From an uncultured Moraxella sp. (GTDB lineage Bacteria; Pseudomonadota; Gammaproteobacteria; Pseudomonadales; Moraxellaceae): a stretch of DNA of 14,842 nt. The position numbers were made by a program, and so were the translations under genes. The notes under the pieces are model-generated. The model did no database searches. It saw nothing but the letters and a program-made list of their open reading frames with translations, and was not told the DNA's origin. The stretch spans positions 1 to 14,842 of the forward strand of contig CAKAQU010000031.1 in assembly GCA_916720335.1 (NCBI GenBank), given 5' to 3'. Position 1 is the stretch's first letter, and each line of letters begins with the position of its first letter. Below are positions 7,900-14,785 of the stretch, piece by piece.

Positions 7900-8583
7900 A
7901 TGACTACACATTCGTTTTTAAAAGGTTGTCAGTCTGCCATTCCAATTACTTTAGGTTATATTCCTGTTGGCATTGCCTTTGGGCTGGCTTGTGCATCTGC
8001 AGGCATGCCTGCATGGATTGCCATTTTTATGAGTGTATTTATTTATGCTGGCGCCAGTCAATTTTTGCTTTTGGCATCCATGACTAGTGGAGCCAGCATT
8101 GGAGCGGTGATTGGACTGTGTGCTTTATTAGATAGTCGTCATCTACTGTATGCCCCACTAATTAAACGTCATCTAAAATCCAATCAAAATATTTTACCTG
8201 CCTCACCCCTAATTACTGATGAAGTATTTGCAACCGCTTTAGCGGATTTGGATAAAATTGACCATCAAAAATCTTGGTTTTGGGGATTATCGCTGACTGC
8301 TTGGTTATCATGGTGGCTAAGTACTGTTGTAGGCGTTTTTGGTGGAAAAATTTTATCGGCTTATCCTTTGATGAATGAAGTGATGAATTTTGCTTTTGTG
8401 GCATTATTTGTTTCTTTGACTGCTCAAAGCTATCATAAAAACCCCGACCATCGACTGATTATTATATTTGCAGGACTGATTGCACTGATGTGTGTATTTT
8501 TTGGGCACGCACAAATGGCAATTTTAGCAGCGGCGGTTGGTGCGTTTTTAGCCAGTTTGCTTCAAAACCGTCTCAAGGGATAA
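7900..8583 (+). CDS. azlC: AzlC family branched-chain amino-acid exporter, large subunit
   Basis: 227-residue inner-membrane protein of the AzlC/YgaZ family, the large subunit of a two-component exporter of valine and other branched-chain amino acids or analogues. Family features are GYIPVGIAFG (19-28), the YAGASQF segment (49-55) and DSRHLLYAP (78-86). Hydrophobic stretches follow at about 125-145, 160-175 and 190-222, and the length matches the E. coli YgaZ class. The Shine-Dalgarno is weak (GGA 7 nt ahead of the ATG). The small AzlD subunit starts 3 nt after the stop codon, which supports the assignment. The gene lies 34 bp after the GAPDH-like gene and may be read through from it. The substrate is inferred from the family, not shown by the sequence. 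Confidence 0.9.
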   Translation: MTTHSFLKGCQSAIPITLGYIPVGIAFGLACASAGMPAWIAIFMSVFIYAGASQFLLLASMTSGASIGAVIGLCALLDSRHLLYAPLIKRHLKSNQNILPASPLITDEVFATALADLDKIDHQKSWFWGLSLTAWLSWWLSTVVGVFGGKILSAYPLMNEVMNFAFVALFVSLTAQSYHKNPDHRLIIIFAGLIALMCVFFGHAQMAILAAAVGAFLASLLQNRLKG

Positions 8584-8586
8584 ATC

Positions 8587-8934
8587 ATGACTGACCAAGA
8601 CAAATTTATTTTGCTATTGATTGCGGTGATTACTATGGTAATTTTAACCGCACTATCCCGAGTTTTGCCATTTTTGTTATCTGATAAACTGCCAATCATG
8701 CGATTTTTTATGCGACCTGATTCGCCCATTACACCACTTGGTGGGGCAATTATTGGTGCTATGACTGTCGTCTTAACCTTGCCTTTTATCCAAAACGCCA
8801 CAAATGAACGTATTTTTCCTACTGTATGTGGCGCTGTGCTAACTGTTATCGCCACCATAAAAGGCATTAATACTGGATTTGCGGTACTGATTGGTATGAT
8901 AGGATATCTACTGGCAAAACTCATGGTTGGTTAA
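8587..8934 (+). CDS. azlD: AzlD family branched-chain amino-acid exporter, small subunit
   Basis: 115-residue membrane protein with about four hydrophobic segments (roughly 7-25, 50-68, 73-90, 93-113) and an early LSRVLPFLLSDKLP motif (23-36) typical of the AzlD/YgaH small subunit, which pairs with AzlC. AAGGGA (8575-8580) overlaps the end of azlC and lies 6 nt before this ATG, so the pair should be translationally linked. A 120-residue open frame on the opposite strand is an antisense shadow. The small family diverges quickly in sequence, so the call rests on both the motif and the neighbour. Confidence 0.88.
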   Translation: MTDQDKFILLLIAVITMVILTALSRVLPFLLSDKLPIMRFFMRPDSPITPLGGAIIGAMTVVLTLPFIQNATNERIFPTVCGAVLTVIATIKGINTGFAVLIGMIGYLLAKLMVG

Positions 8935-8962
8935 AACATAATTAATTTTCATCTTATTTATT

Positions 8963-8999
8963 TTTTATCAAATTTTATTAAATAAAGGTTTTGATAAAA
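8963..8999 (+). repeat. AT-rich perfect 10-bp inverted repeat after azlD
   Basis: TTTTATCAAA (8963-8972) and TTTGATAAAA (8990-8999) are perfect reverse complements. An inner TTTA (8974-8977) can pair with TAAA (8983-8986), giving an extended but very AT-rich hairpin. There is no T-run after the right arm on either strand, so it is not a canonical intrinsic terminator. It may be a weak terminator/stabiliser of the azlCD transcript or a protein site upstream of metK. Confidence 0.4.
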
Positions 9000-9024
9000 C
9001 ATAGTAATTTAGTTGGTTTTACCG

Positions 9025-9030
9025 TATAAT
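9025..9030 (+). promoter_or_regulatory. Candidate -10 element of the metK operon
   Basis: Perfect TATAAT about 157 nt before the metK start codon. No clear -35 is seen at 16-18 nt upstream; TTGGTT lies only 6 nt away and is too close. If used, transcription would begin near 9037 and the mRNA would carry a leader of about 150 nt, long enough to hold the folded region described next. Confidence 0.4.
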
Positions 9031-9043
9031 GCTCTTCATATTT

Positions 9044-9157
9044 CTAAATTTTGTTTTTTTAAATTTAGCATCCACCTTACAAAGCCTATTTTTCTGTCCA
9101 GCCTAATATTGGAAAATATCCAACGACGAAAAGCGACCAGAAATTTGTAAGTTTTTT
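9044..9157 (+). promoter_or_regulatory. Structured 5' leader of metK, attenuator-like
   Basis: A first hairpin pairs CTAAATTT (9044-9051) with AAATTTAG (9061-9068) around a 9-nt loop. A larger element pairs CTTACAAA (9076-9083) perfectly with TTTGTAAG (9144-9151), and inside it TTTCTG (9091-9096) with CAGAAA (9138-9143). The right arm of these two helices is continuous, and a TTTTTT run (9152-9157) follows at once. An internal hairpin can form as ATATT-GGAA-AATAT (9106-9119) or TTGGA/TCCAA (9109-9113/9119-9123). A helix closing directly onto a T-run looks like a terminator-type switch ahead of the SAM synthetase gene. No known SAM riboswitch core is recognised. Stems are AT-rich, and folding was done by eye. 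Confidence 0.45.
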
Positions 9158-9186
9158 ATTATTTTCTTTATTTTCAAGTTGTTATC

Positions 9187-10359
9187 ATGAATTATTCATT
9201 ATTTACCTCAGAGTCTGTCAGTGAAGGACATCCTGACAAGATGGCAGACCAGATATCAGATGCGATTTTAGATGCGATTTTAGCCCAAGATAAAAATGCT
9301 CGGGTTGCCTGTGAGACTTTAACCAAAACAGGAGCGGTGATTTTAGCTGGAGAAATCAGCACCCACGCCAATGTAGATGTTGAAGCAATTGTACGCGATA
9401 CAGTGAATAAAATTGGTTATAATCATTCAGATTTAGGGTTTGATGGTAATAGCTGTGCCGTCATCAACATGTTAGGCAAACAATCGCCAGAGATTGCACA
9501 GGGCGTAGATAGAAGCCACCCTGAAGAGCAAGGAGCAGGTGACCAAGGTTTGATGTTTGGCTATGCAACCACCGAAACAGAAGTGCTGATGCCAGCACCC
9601 ATTGAACTGGCTCATCGCTTGATGGAGCGTCAAGCCAGTCTTAGAAAACAAGGCATTTTACCTTGGTTACGTCCTGATGCTAAAGCTCAAGTTAGTTTGC
9701 GTTACGACCAAAACCATCGCCCTATTGCCATTGATGCATTGGTCGTTTCTACCCAACACAACCCAGATATTCAGCAAGCAGATTTACATGAAGCGGTCAT
9801 GGAAGAAATTATCAAAAAAACCATTCCTACCGAATTACTTCATGCCCATACCAAATACCACATCAACCCAACTGGTAAATTTGTCATCGGCGGACCGGTT
9901 GGTGATGCCGGATTGACCGGGCGAAAAATCATTGTAGATACTTATGGTGGCATGGCGCGCCACGGCGGTGGCGCATTTAGCGGTAAAGACCCGTCCAAAG
10001 TGGATAGAAGCGCTGCTTATGCTGGTCGCTATGTTGCCAAAAACATTGTTGCTGCTGGGCTTGCTGAACGCATTGAAGTACAAGTTAGTTATGCTATCGG
10101 GGTTGCTGAACCAACATCCATTTCAGTTAATACGTTTGACACTGGAAAAGTCAGTAACGATGAGCTGATTCGCTTGATTCGCACACATTTTGATTTGCGA
10201 CCTTATGGCATTACTCGTATGTTAAATTTATTACAACCTATGTACCAAATGACTGCAAGTTATGGGCATTTTGGACGCCATGGTAGTGATTCTGCATTTA
10301 CTTGGGAAAAAACCGATAAAGCAGAAATTTTGCGAGCCGATGCTAATTTTGGTAAATAA
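9187..10359 (+). CDS. metK: S-adenosylmethionine synthetase (methionine adenosyltransferase)
   Basis: Cytosolic enzyme that makes S-adenosylmethionine from methionine and ATP, releasing phosphate and pyrophosphate; it works as a tetramer of dimers needing Mg and K ions. The 390 residues match the bacterial length. Visible signatures are GHPDK (14-18), the hexapeptide-type GAGDQGLMFGYA (116-127) and the P-loop-like GGGAFSGKDPSKVDRSAAY (260-278), with conserved Lys, Asp and Arg residues. The C-terminal YGHFGRHG (359-366) is also typical. No key residue is missing. The Shine-Dalgarno before the ATG is poor, so initiation may depend on the long leader. DUF3144 and YdcF genes follow 14 and 388 bp after the metK stop, in what looks like one operon. 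Confidence 0.97.
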   Translation: MNYSLFTSESVSEGHPDKMADQISDAILDAILAQDKNARVACETLTKTGAVILAGEISTHANVDVEAIVRDTVNKIGYNHSDLGFDGNSCAVINMLGKQSPEIAQGVDRSHPEEQGAGDQGLMFGYATTETEVLMPAPIELAHRLMERQASLRKQGILPWLRPDAKAQVSLRYDQNHRPIAIDALVVSTQHNPDIQQADLHEAVMEEIIKKTIPTELLHAHTKYHINPTGKFVIGGPVGDAGLTGRKIIVDTYGGMARHGGGAFSGKDPSKVDRSAAYAGRYVAKNIVAAGLAERIEVQVSYAIGVAEPTSISVNTFDTGKVSNDELIRLIRTHFDLRPYGITRMLNLLQPMYQMTASYGHFGRHGSDSAFTWEKTDKAEILRADANFGK

Positions 10360-10373
10360 TCAAAGGAATCATT

Positions 10374-10745
10374 ATGTCAAATCAGACACTCAATCAAGCC
10401 ATCAAAGACGCTTTAAACACTCAAAACCAAGACCCCTCAGAACAAGTTGCACAAATGCCTGCAGATATGCATGCATTTTTTGAAAGAGCTGATCAATTTA
10501 TCACTCTTGCCAACAGTCTCTTATCACCAAATTCGCATTCAGGGCAAGTGGCAGCATCATTGACTTATGCGGCAGCGCGTTTTGCAACTTCGGCTGCTAG
10601 CGTTGGTTTTGTTAAGGGTAGCGACTTTGCAAAAGAAAAAGCAGATATTATTGAATTTTGCACGCAGCAATATCAAAAAATGCTCTCTGATAACATCGAT
10701 GATTACGCTGAAAATTTTGAAAAATACACTGGTATTAAAGGCTAA
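10374..10745 (+). CDS. DUF3144 family small soluble protein
   Basis: 123 residues, no signal peptide or membrane segment. The core FFERADQFITLANSLL (35-50) followed by GQVAASLTYAAARF (57-70), and the later QQYQKML (98-104) and DDYAENF (109-115), match the pattern remembered for DUF3144, a family of helical proteobacterial proteins of unknown function. The first 30 residues are variable and polar. AAAGGA lies 6 nt before the ATG, a strong ribosome site. It starts 14 nt after metK and is followed within 2 nt by the YdcF-like gene, so all three are probably co-transcribed. No catalytic motif is seen, and function is unknown. The domain name should be confirmed by a profile search. Confidence 0.8.
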   Translation: MSNQTLNQAIKDALNTQNQDPSEQVAQMPADMHAFFERADQFITLANSLLSPNSHSGQVAASLTYAAARFATSAASVGFVKGSDFAKEKADIIEFCTQQYQKMLSDNIDDYAENFEKYTGIKG

Positions 10746-10747
10746 TT

Positions 10748-11536
10748 TTGATAGATAACATCAGCGGTTTATTTCGCCATATGCTTCCTTTTATTGGTTT
10801 TGCTATGGCGATTTACTCAATTTATCTGTTTTTATTATCAAAAATCCATTTGGGTACTGTTTTGCCGTTTTTTATTGGTCTGGGTTTTATTGGTTATGGA
10901 TTATTTGCTGATAACTTATGGCAATTTGCTGCCCAAAAACCATTTTTAAGTGCATCAATTAAGGTGTTTTTTGGACTGTTTTGGCTTTGGCTTATCAGCG
11001 TATTTGTCTTTTTTGGAAAAATCAGCACAATCACACATCAAAACCAGCAAACCACGCCATCGGTTATCATTGTTTTAGGCAGTAGAGCCAATCAAGGTAT
11101 ACCTTCTTTGGCATTAAAAAACCGTCTAGATACTGCTTTTACTGTTCATCAAAATCATCCAAACGCGTGGATTTTGGTAACAGGTGGCGTTGATTTTGGT
11201 GAAACCATCAGTGAAGCACAAGCTATGGCAAATTATTTAAAAACCACTTATCAAATTGATGGTCGAAAAATTTTATTAGAAGATAAAAGCACCAGCACCC
11301 AATTAAACCTAGAAAACAGCTTGCCAATTTTACAAACCAAACAGCTTAACAAACAAAGCCCAATCATTATTGTAACCAGCGATTTTCATGCGCCACGCAC
11401 TCGGTTAATTGCTCAAAAGCAAGGGTTTGATAATTTTACGATAACAAGTGCGCCTACTCCATTACAGACACGTTATCACTCTTGGCTTAGAGAATATTTT
11501 GCGTTTATCAGTGGTTTTATTTTAAATGAATATTAG
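10748..11536 (+). CDS. YdcF/ElyC-like DUF218 inner-membrane protein
   Basis: 262 residues: three N-terminal hydrophobic segments (about 13-31, 36-54, 71-90), then a DUF218 domain of the YdcF/SanA/ElyC type. Domain landmarks are VIIVLGSR (106-113), the LVTGG strand-turn (143-147), SEAQAMANYL (155-164), LEDKSTST (177-184) with a following Asn, and TSDFHAPR (210-217). E. coli ElyC of this family affects peptidoglycan precursor metabolism, and SanA affects envelope permeability, so an envelope role is plausible but not proven here. Start: TTG at 10748 has AAAGG exactly 6 nt upstream, inside the end of the DUF3144 gene. An in-frame ATG at 10781 has no good ribosome site and would trim the N-terminus by 11 residues. 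A perfect terminator follows the stop codon. Confidence 0.85.
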   Translation: MIDNISGLFRHMLPFIGFAMAIYSIYLFLLSKIHLGTVLPFFIGLGFIGYGLFADNLWQFAAQKPFLSASIKVFFGLFWLWLISVFVFFGKISTITHQNQQTTPSVIIVLGSRANQGIPSLALKNRLDTAFTVHQNHPNAWILVTGGVDFGETISEAQAMANYLKTTYQIDGRKILLEDKSTSTQLNLENSLPILQTKQLNKQSPIIIVTSDFHAPRTRLIAQKQGFDNFTITSAPTPLQTRYHSWLREYFAFISGFILNEY

Positions 11537-11543
11537 TACAGCT

Positions 11544-11576
11544 AAAAAATCCGCCCAATCAACAGGCGGATTTTTT
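11544..11576 (+). terminator. Bidirectional intrinsic terminator between the ydcF-like gene and guaB
   Basis: A perfect 12-bp stem, AAAAAATCCGCC (11544-11555) with GGCGGATTTTTT (11565-11576), encloses a 9-nt loop. The A-run on one side and T-run on the other make it work on both strands. It lies 7 bp after the plus-strand gene and 12 bp after the end of guaB on the minus strand. Confidence 0.95.
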
Positions 11577-11588
11577 ATCAAAATACCA

Positions 11589-13058
11589 TCAATTTTGACG
11601 ATAATTGGGCGCTTCTTTAGTAATTTGCACGTCATGAACATGAGATTCTTTCATGCCAGCAGAGGTTACTTTAACAAACTGGGTTTTACTGCGCATTTCG
11701 TTAATGGTTTTGCAACCTGTATAACCCATACTAGAACGAAGTCCTCCGACCATTTGGCTGATAATCCCTGATACAGAACCCTTATAAGGTACACGTCCTT
11801 CAATGCCTTCTGGAACTAGTTTTTCTACACCTTCTTTTGCGTCTTGAAAATAACGGTCAGATGAGCCATTTTGTCCACTCATCGCTCCTAAAGAACCCAT
11901 ACCACGATATGCTTTATAATAACGACCTTGATAAAGTTCCATATCGCCAGGCGCTTCTTCTGTGCCAGCCAAAAGACTGCCTACCATAATACAGCTCGCT
12001 CCTGCAGCAAGTGCTTTAGCGATATCGCCACTAAAACGAATACCGCCATCGGCAATCAGTGGAATGCGTTCGTTTAAAGCTGTTGCTACGTTATCAATCG
12101 CAGAAATTTGCGGTACGCCAATTCCTGCAATAATTCGGGTAGTACAAATAGAACCAGGTCCAATACCAACTTTAACTGCATCTGCACCTGCATCTGCAAG
12201 CATAAGTGCTGCTTCGCCTGTAGCAATATTGCCACCAATCACTTGCAAACTAGGATAATTTTTCTTAACCCATGCAACACGGTCAATCACGCCCTTACTA
12301 TGTCCATGAGCAGTATCAACCACAATCACATCAACACCTGCATCATACAAAGCTTCAACACGAGCTTCTGTTTCTGCACCCGTACCAACAGCCGCCCCTA
12401 CACGCAAGCGGCCTTTAGAATCTTTGCAAGAATTAGGGTTATTTTCAGCTTTGGTAAAGTCATTTACCGTAATCAACCCTTTTAAACGGAACTCATCATC
12501 AATCACCACAACTTTTTCAATACGGTGTTCATGTAGTAAACGTTTGATATTTTCGGTGCTTTCACCTTCTTTGACAGTTACCAATTTTTCTTTTGGCGTC
12601 ATAATATTAGCAACTGGCAAATCCAAATTGGTCTCAAAGCGCAAATCTCTATGGGTAACAATACCTACTACGTGGCGATTTTCATCAATCACAGGCACGC
12701 CACTGATGTTGTGTTTTTTGGTGATGGCTAAAAGCTCGCCAACAGTTACATCAGGTGTTGCAGTCACAGGGTCAGAAACCGTGCCAGATTCAAATTTTTT
12801 TACATGACGAACTCGGCTTGCCTGACGCTCAATGGTCATATTTTTATGCAAAATTCCCATACCGCCCAGTTGAGCCATGGCAATTGCCATTTTGGCTTCA
12901 GTTACGGTGTCCATTGCTGACGAAATTACAGGAATGTTCAAATTAATATCTTTGGTGAGTCTGGTGGTTAAAATGGTATCTTTTGGCAAAACTTCAGAAT
13001 ATGCAGGTAATAGTAGTACATCATCAAAAGTTAAGGCTTCATAAGCAATTCTTAGCAT
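11589..13058 (-). CDS. guaB: Inosine-5'-monophosphate dehydrogenase
   Basis: Cytosolic NAD-dependent enzyme converting IMP to XMP, the first committed step to GMP. With the start used here it is 489 residues, one more than E. coli GuaB. The N-terminus MLRIAYEALTFDDVLLLP is characteristic and fixes the start; an ATG ten codons upstream would add an unconserved extension and lacks the AGGA found 6 nt before this one. The TIM barrel is interrupted by a CBS pair at about 93-205. Catalytic Cys305 lies in GPGSICTTR (300-308). The IMP-phosphate loop region ADGGIRFSGD is at 336-345, and the flap Arg-Tyr is in DRYF (401-404). All essential residues are present. The gene converges with the metK operon across a shared terminator. 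Its own promoter and a leader hairpin lie upstream. Confidence 0.97.
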   Translation of the reverse strand: MLRIAYEALTFDDVLLLPAYSEVLPKDTILTTRLTKDINLNIPVISSAMDTVTEAKMAIAMAQLGGMGILHKNMTIERQASRVRHVKKFESGTVSDPVTATPDVTVGELLAITKKHNISGVPVIDENRHVVGIVTHRDLRFETNLDLPVANIMTPKEKLVTVKEGESTENIKRLLHEHRIEKVVVIDDEFRLKGLITVNDFTKAENNPNSCKDSKGRLRVGAAVGTGAETEARVEALYDAGVDVIVVDTAHGHSKGVIDRVAWVKKNYPSLQVIGGNIATGEAALMLADAGADAVKVGIGPGSICTTRIIAGIGVPQISAIDNVATALNERIPLIADGGIRFSGDIAKALAAGASCIMVGSLLAGTEEAPGDMELYQGRYYKAYRGMGSLGAMSGQNGSSDRYFQDAKEGVEKLVPEGIEGRVPYKGSVSGIISQMVGGLRSSMGYTGCKTINEMRSKTQFVKVTSAGMKESHVHDVQITKEAPNYRQN

Positions 13059-13093
13059 AAAATATCCTTGAAAACTTGCACTGCCCAAAAACC

Positions 13094-13126
13094 AAAAAAG
13101 ACCAGACGTTTTTTCGCCTAGTCTTT
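13094..13126 (-). promoter_or_regulatory. Hairpin plus T-run in the guaB leader, attenuator-like
   Basis: On the minus strand, AAAGACTAGGCG (from 13126) can pair with CGTCTGGTCTTT (ending at 13097) around an A6 loop, with 10 of 12 positions paired. The stem runs into a T-run (13094-13099 as A on the plus strand), then GG and more T. It ends 35 nt before the guaB start codon. It could be an attenuator in the guaB mRNA or the terminator of a short leader transcript. Two mismatches weaken it. Confidence 0.45.
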
Positions 13127-13197
13127 GAAATCTATAAGATAATTGGTATTATGAGTGCTAAACATCATGACCATTATTGGTTTGAAATTAGCAGGTC

Positions 13198-13226
13198 ATT
13201 ATAATTTATTCAATCATAATTAGCAA
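13198..13226 (-). promoter_or_regulatory. Candidate sigma-70 promoter of guaB
   Basis: On the minus strand TTGCTA (13221-13226) and a perfect TATAAT (13198-13203) are separated by exactly 17 bp. Transcription would start near 13191, giving a leader of about 130 nt that contains the hairpin at 13094-13126. An inverted repeat ATGACC/GGTCAT (13167-13172 and 13194-13199) overlaps the -10 and start region and might be an operator, but six bases per arm is weak. Confidence 0.55.
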
Positions 13227-13521
13227 GCAAAACCATCTTATCAACTTATCTTTTTTTATGATTGTATGGATTTTTTTGCTTTTTATTGGTGTTTTTAAAA
13301 CTTCTTTTTAAACTTAACTAACGCACTCTATCAATCAAAGCAGGAACGGATTTGGTGTAAGTTTGTGCGGTTACAATAAAAGGTTATCAAAGGCACAAAT
13401 ATTTGATTAGTCATAAAAAATTTACCATAAACCCGCTATGCCGCCTAAAATAATAACTTTAACTTATTTTTTTATAATTTGTAATTTTTTTTGGAAAAAA
13501 ATTTTTATTAAAAGAAATATT
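13227..13521. other. AT-rich non-coding stretch between the guaB and WG-repeat gene promoters
   Basis: No open frame of note on either strand. It includes an inverted repeat TTTGTGC (13362-13368) / GCACAAA (13393-13399) around 24 bp that contains GGTTA twice (13369-13373, 13382-13386). It also has an A/T-only hairpin (13483-13491 with 13495-13503). Most of the rest is runs of A and T that may act as UP elements for the downstream promoter. No recognised small-RNA family was found by eye. Confidence 0.5.
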
Positions 13522-13552
13522 TTAACAATATCTAATAAATTTTAGTTATAAT
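13522..13552 (+). promoter_or_regulatory. Candidate promoter of the WG-repeat gene
   Basis: TTAACA (13522-13527, 5 of 6 matches to the -35 consensus) and a perfect TATAAT (13547-13552) with a 19-bp spacer, longer than the ideal 17. The block upstream is extremely AT-rich. The -10 lies 48 bp before the chosen ATG. Confidence 0.45.
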
Positions 13553-13600
13553 ATTTTTGTTTATAAGTCTTTGATTAATGTCCAATAAATGGGAGATAAT

Positions 13601-14704
13601 ATGAAATTTTATGGCTTATCTGCACTTTTTGCAGCTTTATGTTTGGTTTGTTTGCCCGCCACTGCAAATGTAACTGAATTTGATAAAATGATTAAAAGAT
13701 CAAAAGTTCATCACAGCCAAATTATCCAAAAAGATAAAAAATACGCCATCCAAGACAGTGTCACGGGTGAAATGTTAACGCCGTTTTATAAAAGCATCAC
13801 TTGCTGGGAAGAAACAGAACCCTGCCAAGTTGAACAAGTGACAGACAAAACCATTCGTTATGATGGTGAAGAATTCCCCACTTATCATCAAGGAGCGATT
13901 GATTGGCGCGGTAAAGTCATCATCAAACCAGAATATGAAAGAGTTGATATTCGCAGTGATGGCTTTATTTTAGTGACCAAAAACCAAAATGGTGATATGA
14001 CCTATGGTTTATTTGATATAAAAGGCAGAGAAATTTTGCCATTTAGTAAGCGTTTTGTTGGGTATTTTTCAGAAGGCGTAGCAACCTTTTTTCTTGATGA
14101 TGAAACCAATCAAAATCAAACAGGGGCTGCTAGTCGTAAATATGGGCTAATAGATAGTAAAGGTAAAGAACTTATTGCCGCAAAATACGACAATTTAAAC
14201 CCTTCTCGTTTTGGGTTATTGCATGCTGAAATTTTTGACTCTCAAACTAACGAGGTTAAAAATGGCTATATTGACAAACATGGTAATATCAAAATCCCTT
14301 TTATTTATCAAAATGCTGAAACTTTTAATGAATTTGGTTTGGCAATGGTAGTCATGAACGCAAAGTCTGGTTTTATTAACACAAAAGGCGACGTGATTGT
14401 TCCGATTGTTTACGATGGAGCTATGGCGTTAAGCAAAAACCACTTTTTGGTCAGAAAAGATGGCAAATATGGCATTATTGATGATAAAAATAAAGCAGTT
14501 ACTGCTTTAGACTATGATGGTATTCAATTGATACCAACTGAATTTTTATCAGAAGACAGCCAAGATAAAGGTATCATAGTAATACTTAAAAAAGACAATC
14601 AACTTATGGCAATAGATGAAACAGGCAAAATTGTTATAAAGTCCAGCAGTAATTACCATGACCTTATCAATGAGCTTGAAAAAATCTACCATAAATCAAA
14701 ATAA
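13601..14704 (+). CDS. Secreted WG-repeat protein
   Basis: 367 residues. An N-terminal Sec signal peptide (MKFYGLSALF, hydrophobic to about 20, cleavage likely after PATA at 22) predicts a periplasmic or exported product; the Cys at 17 is not in a proper lipobox. The mature part carries about six WG-type repeats of the pattern YG-[IL]-[IF]-D-x-[KR]-G-[KR] followed by a strand and YD/Y: near 99-112, 135-148, 181-197, 222-236, 257-272 and 290-306. Such repeats build beta-rich surfaces for binding, with no known catalysis. C68 and C75 could form a disulfide. Start: ATG 13601 has GGAG 5 nt upstream and begins the signal peptide directly; an in-frame ATG at 13589 would place that Shine-Dalgarno inside the gene. 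It stands alone, with its own promoter and terminator. Specific function is unknown. Confidence 0.85.
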   Translation: MKFYGLSALFAALCLVCLPATANVTEFDKMIKRSKVHHSQIIQKDKKYAIQDSVTGEMLTPFYKSITCWEETEPCQVEQVTDKTIRYDGEEFPTYHQGAIDWRGKVIIKPEYERVDIRSDGFILVTKNQNGDMTYGLFDIKGREILPFSKRFVGYFSEGVATFFLDDETNQNQTGAASRKYGLIDSKGKELIAAKYDNLNPSRFGLLHAEIFDSQTNEVKNGYIDKHGNIKIPFIYQNAETFNEFGLAMVVMNAKSGFINTKGDVIVPIVYDGAMALSKNHFLVRKDGKYGIIDDKNKAVTALDYDGIQLIPTEFLSEDSQDKGIIVILKKDNQLMAIDETGKIVIKSSSNYHDLINELEKIYHKSK

Positions 14705-14710
14705 TTTGAA

Positions 14711-14749
14711 AAAATAAAAAACCAATCACTAGGATTGGTTTTTTATTTT
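14711..14749 (+). terminator. Bidirectional intrinsic terminator after the WG-repeat gene
   Basis: A perfect 17-bp stem (14711-14727 with 14733-14749) whose core is AACCAATC/GATTGGTT closes a 5-nt loop ACTAG. A-rich left and T-rich right flanks suit termination on both strands. It begins 6 bp after the WG-gene stop codon and also serves the tRNA gene transcribed toward it. Confidence 0.93.
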
Positions 14750-14785
14750 CAACTAACTAAAGGAGCTACATTATGTTTTATATAA

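Noticed and set aside
8562..8924. 120-residue open frame antisense to azlD
   Set aside because: The plus strand has a conserved AzlD protein with a ribosome site and tight coupling to azlC. The antisense frame shows no family features.
8963..8999. Intrinsic terminator for azlCD
   Set aside because: The inverted repeat is perfect, but no T-run follows on either strand and the stem is nearly all A/T, so it was listed as a repeat only.
9031..9186. Match of the metK leader to a known SAM riboswitch class
   Set aside because: None of the conserved cores I can recall (SAM-I, SAM-II, SAM-III, SAH) is recognisable; only generic helices are seen.
11962..12807. Several plus-strand open frames of 98-127 residues inside guaB
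   Set aside because: They lie entirely antisense to a full-length, clearly conserved GuaB, and their compositions (runs of Ser, Asn, Cys, Thr) look like shadow translations.
13059..13088. Ten-codon N-terminal extension of GuaB from an upstream ATG
   Set aside because: The family starts at MLRIA, and the AGGA ribosome site is placed for that ATG, not the upstream one.
13483..13506. A/T-only hairpin followed by T5 as a terminator
   Set aside because: The stem has no G-C pair and would be unstable. It is better explained by the general A/T runs upstream of the WG-gene promoter.
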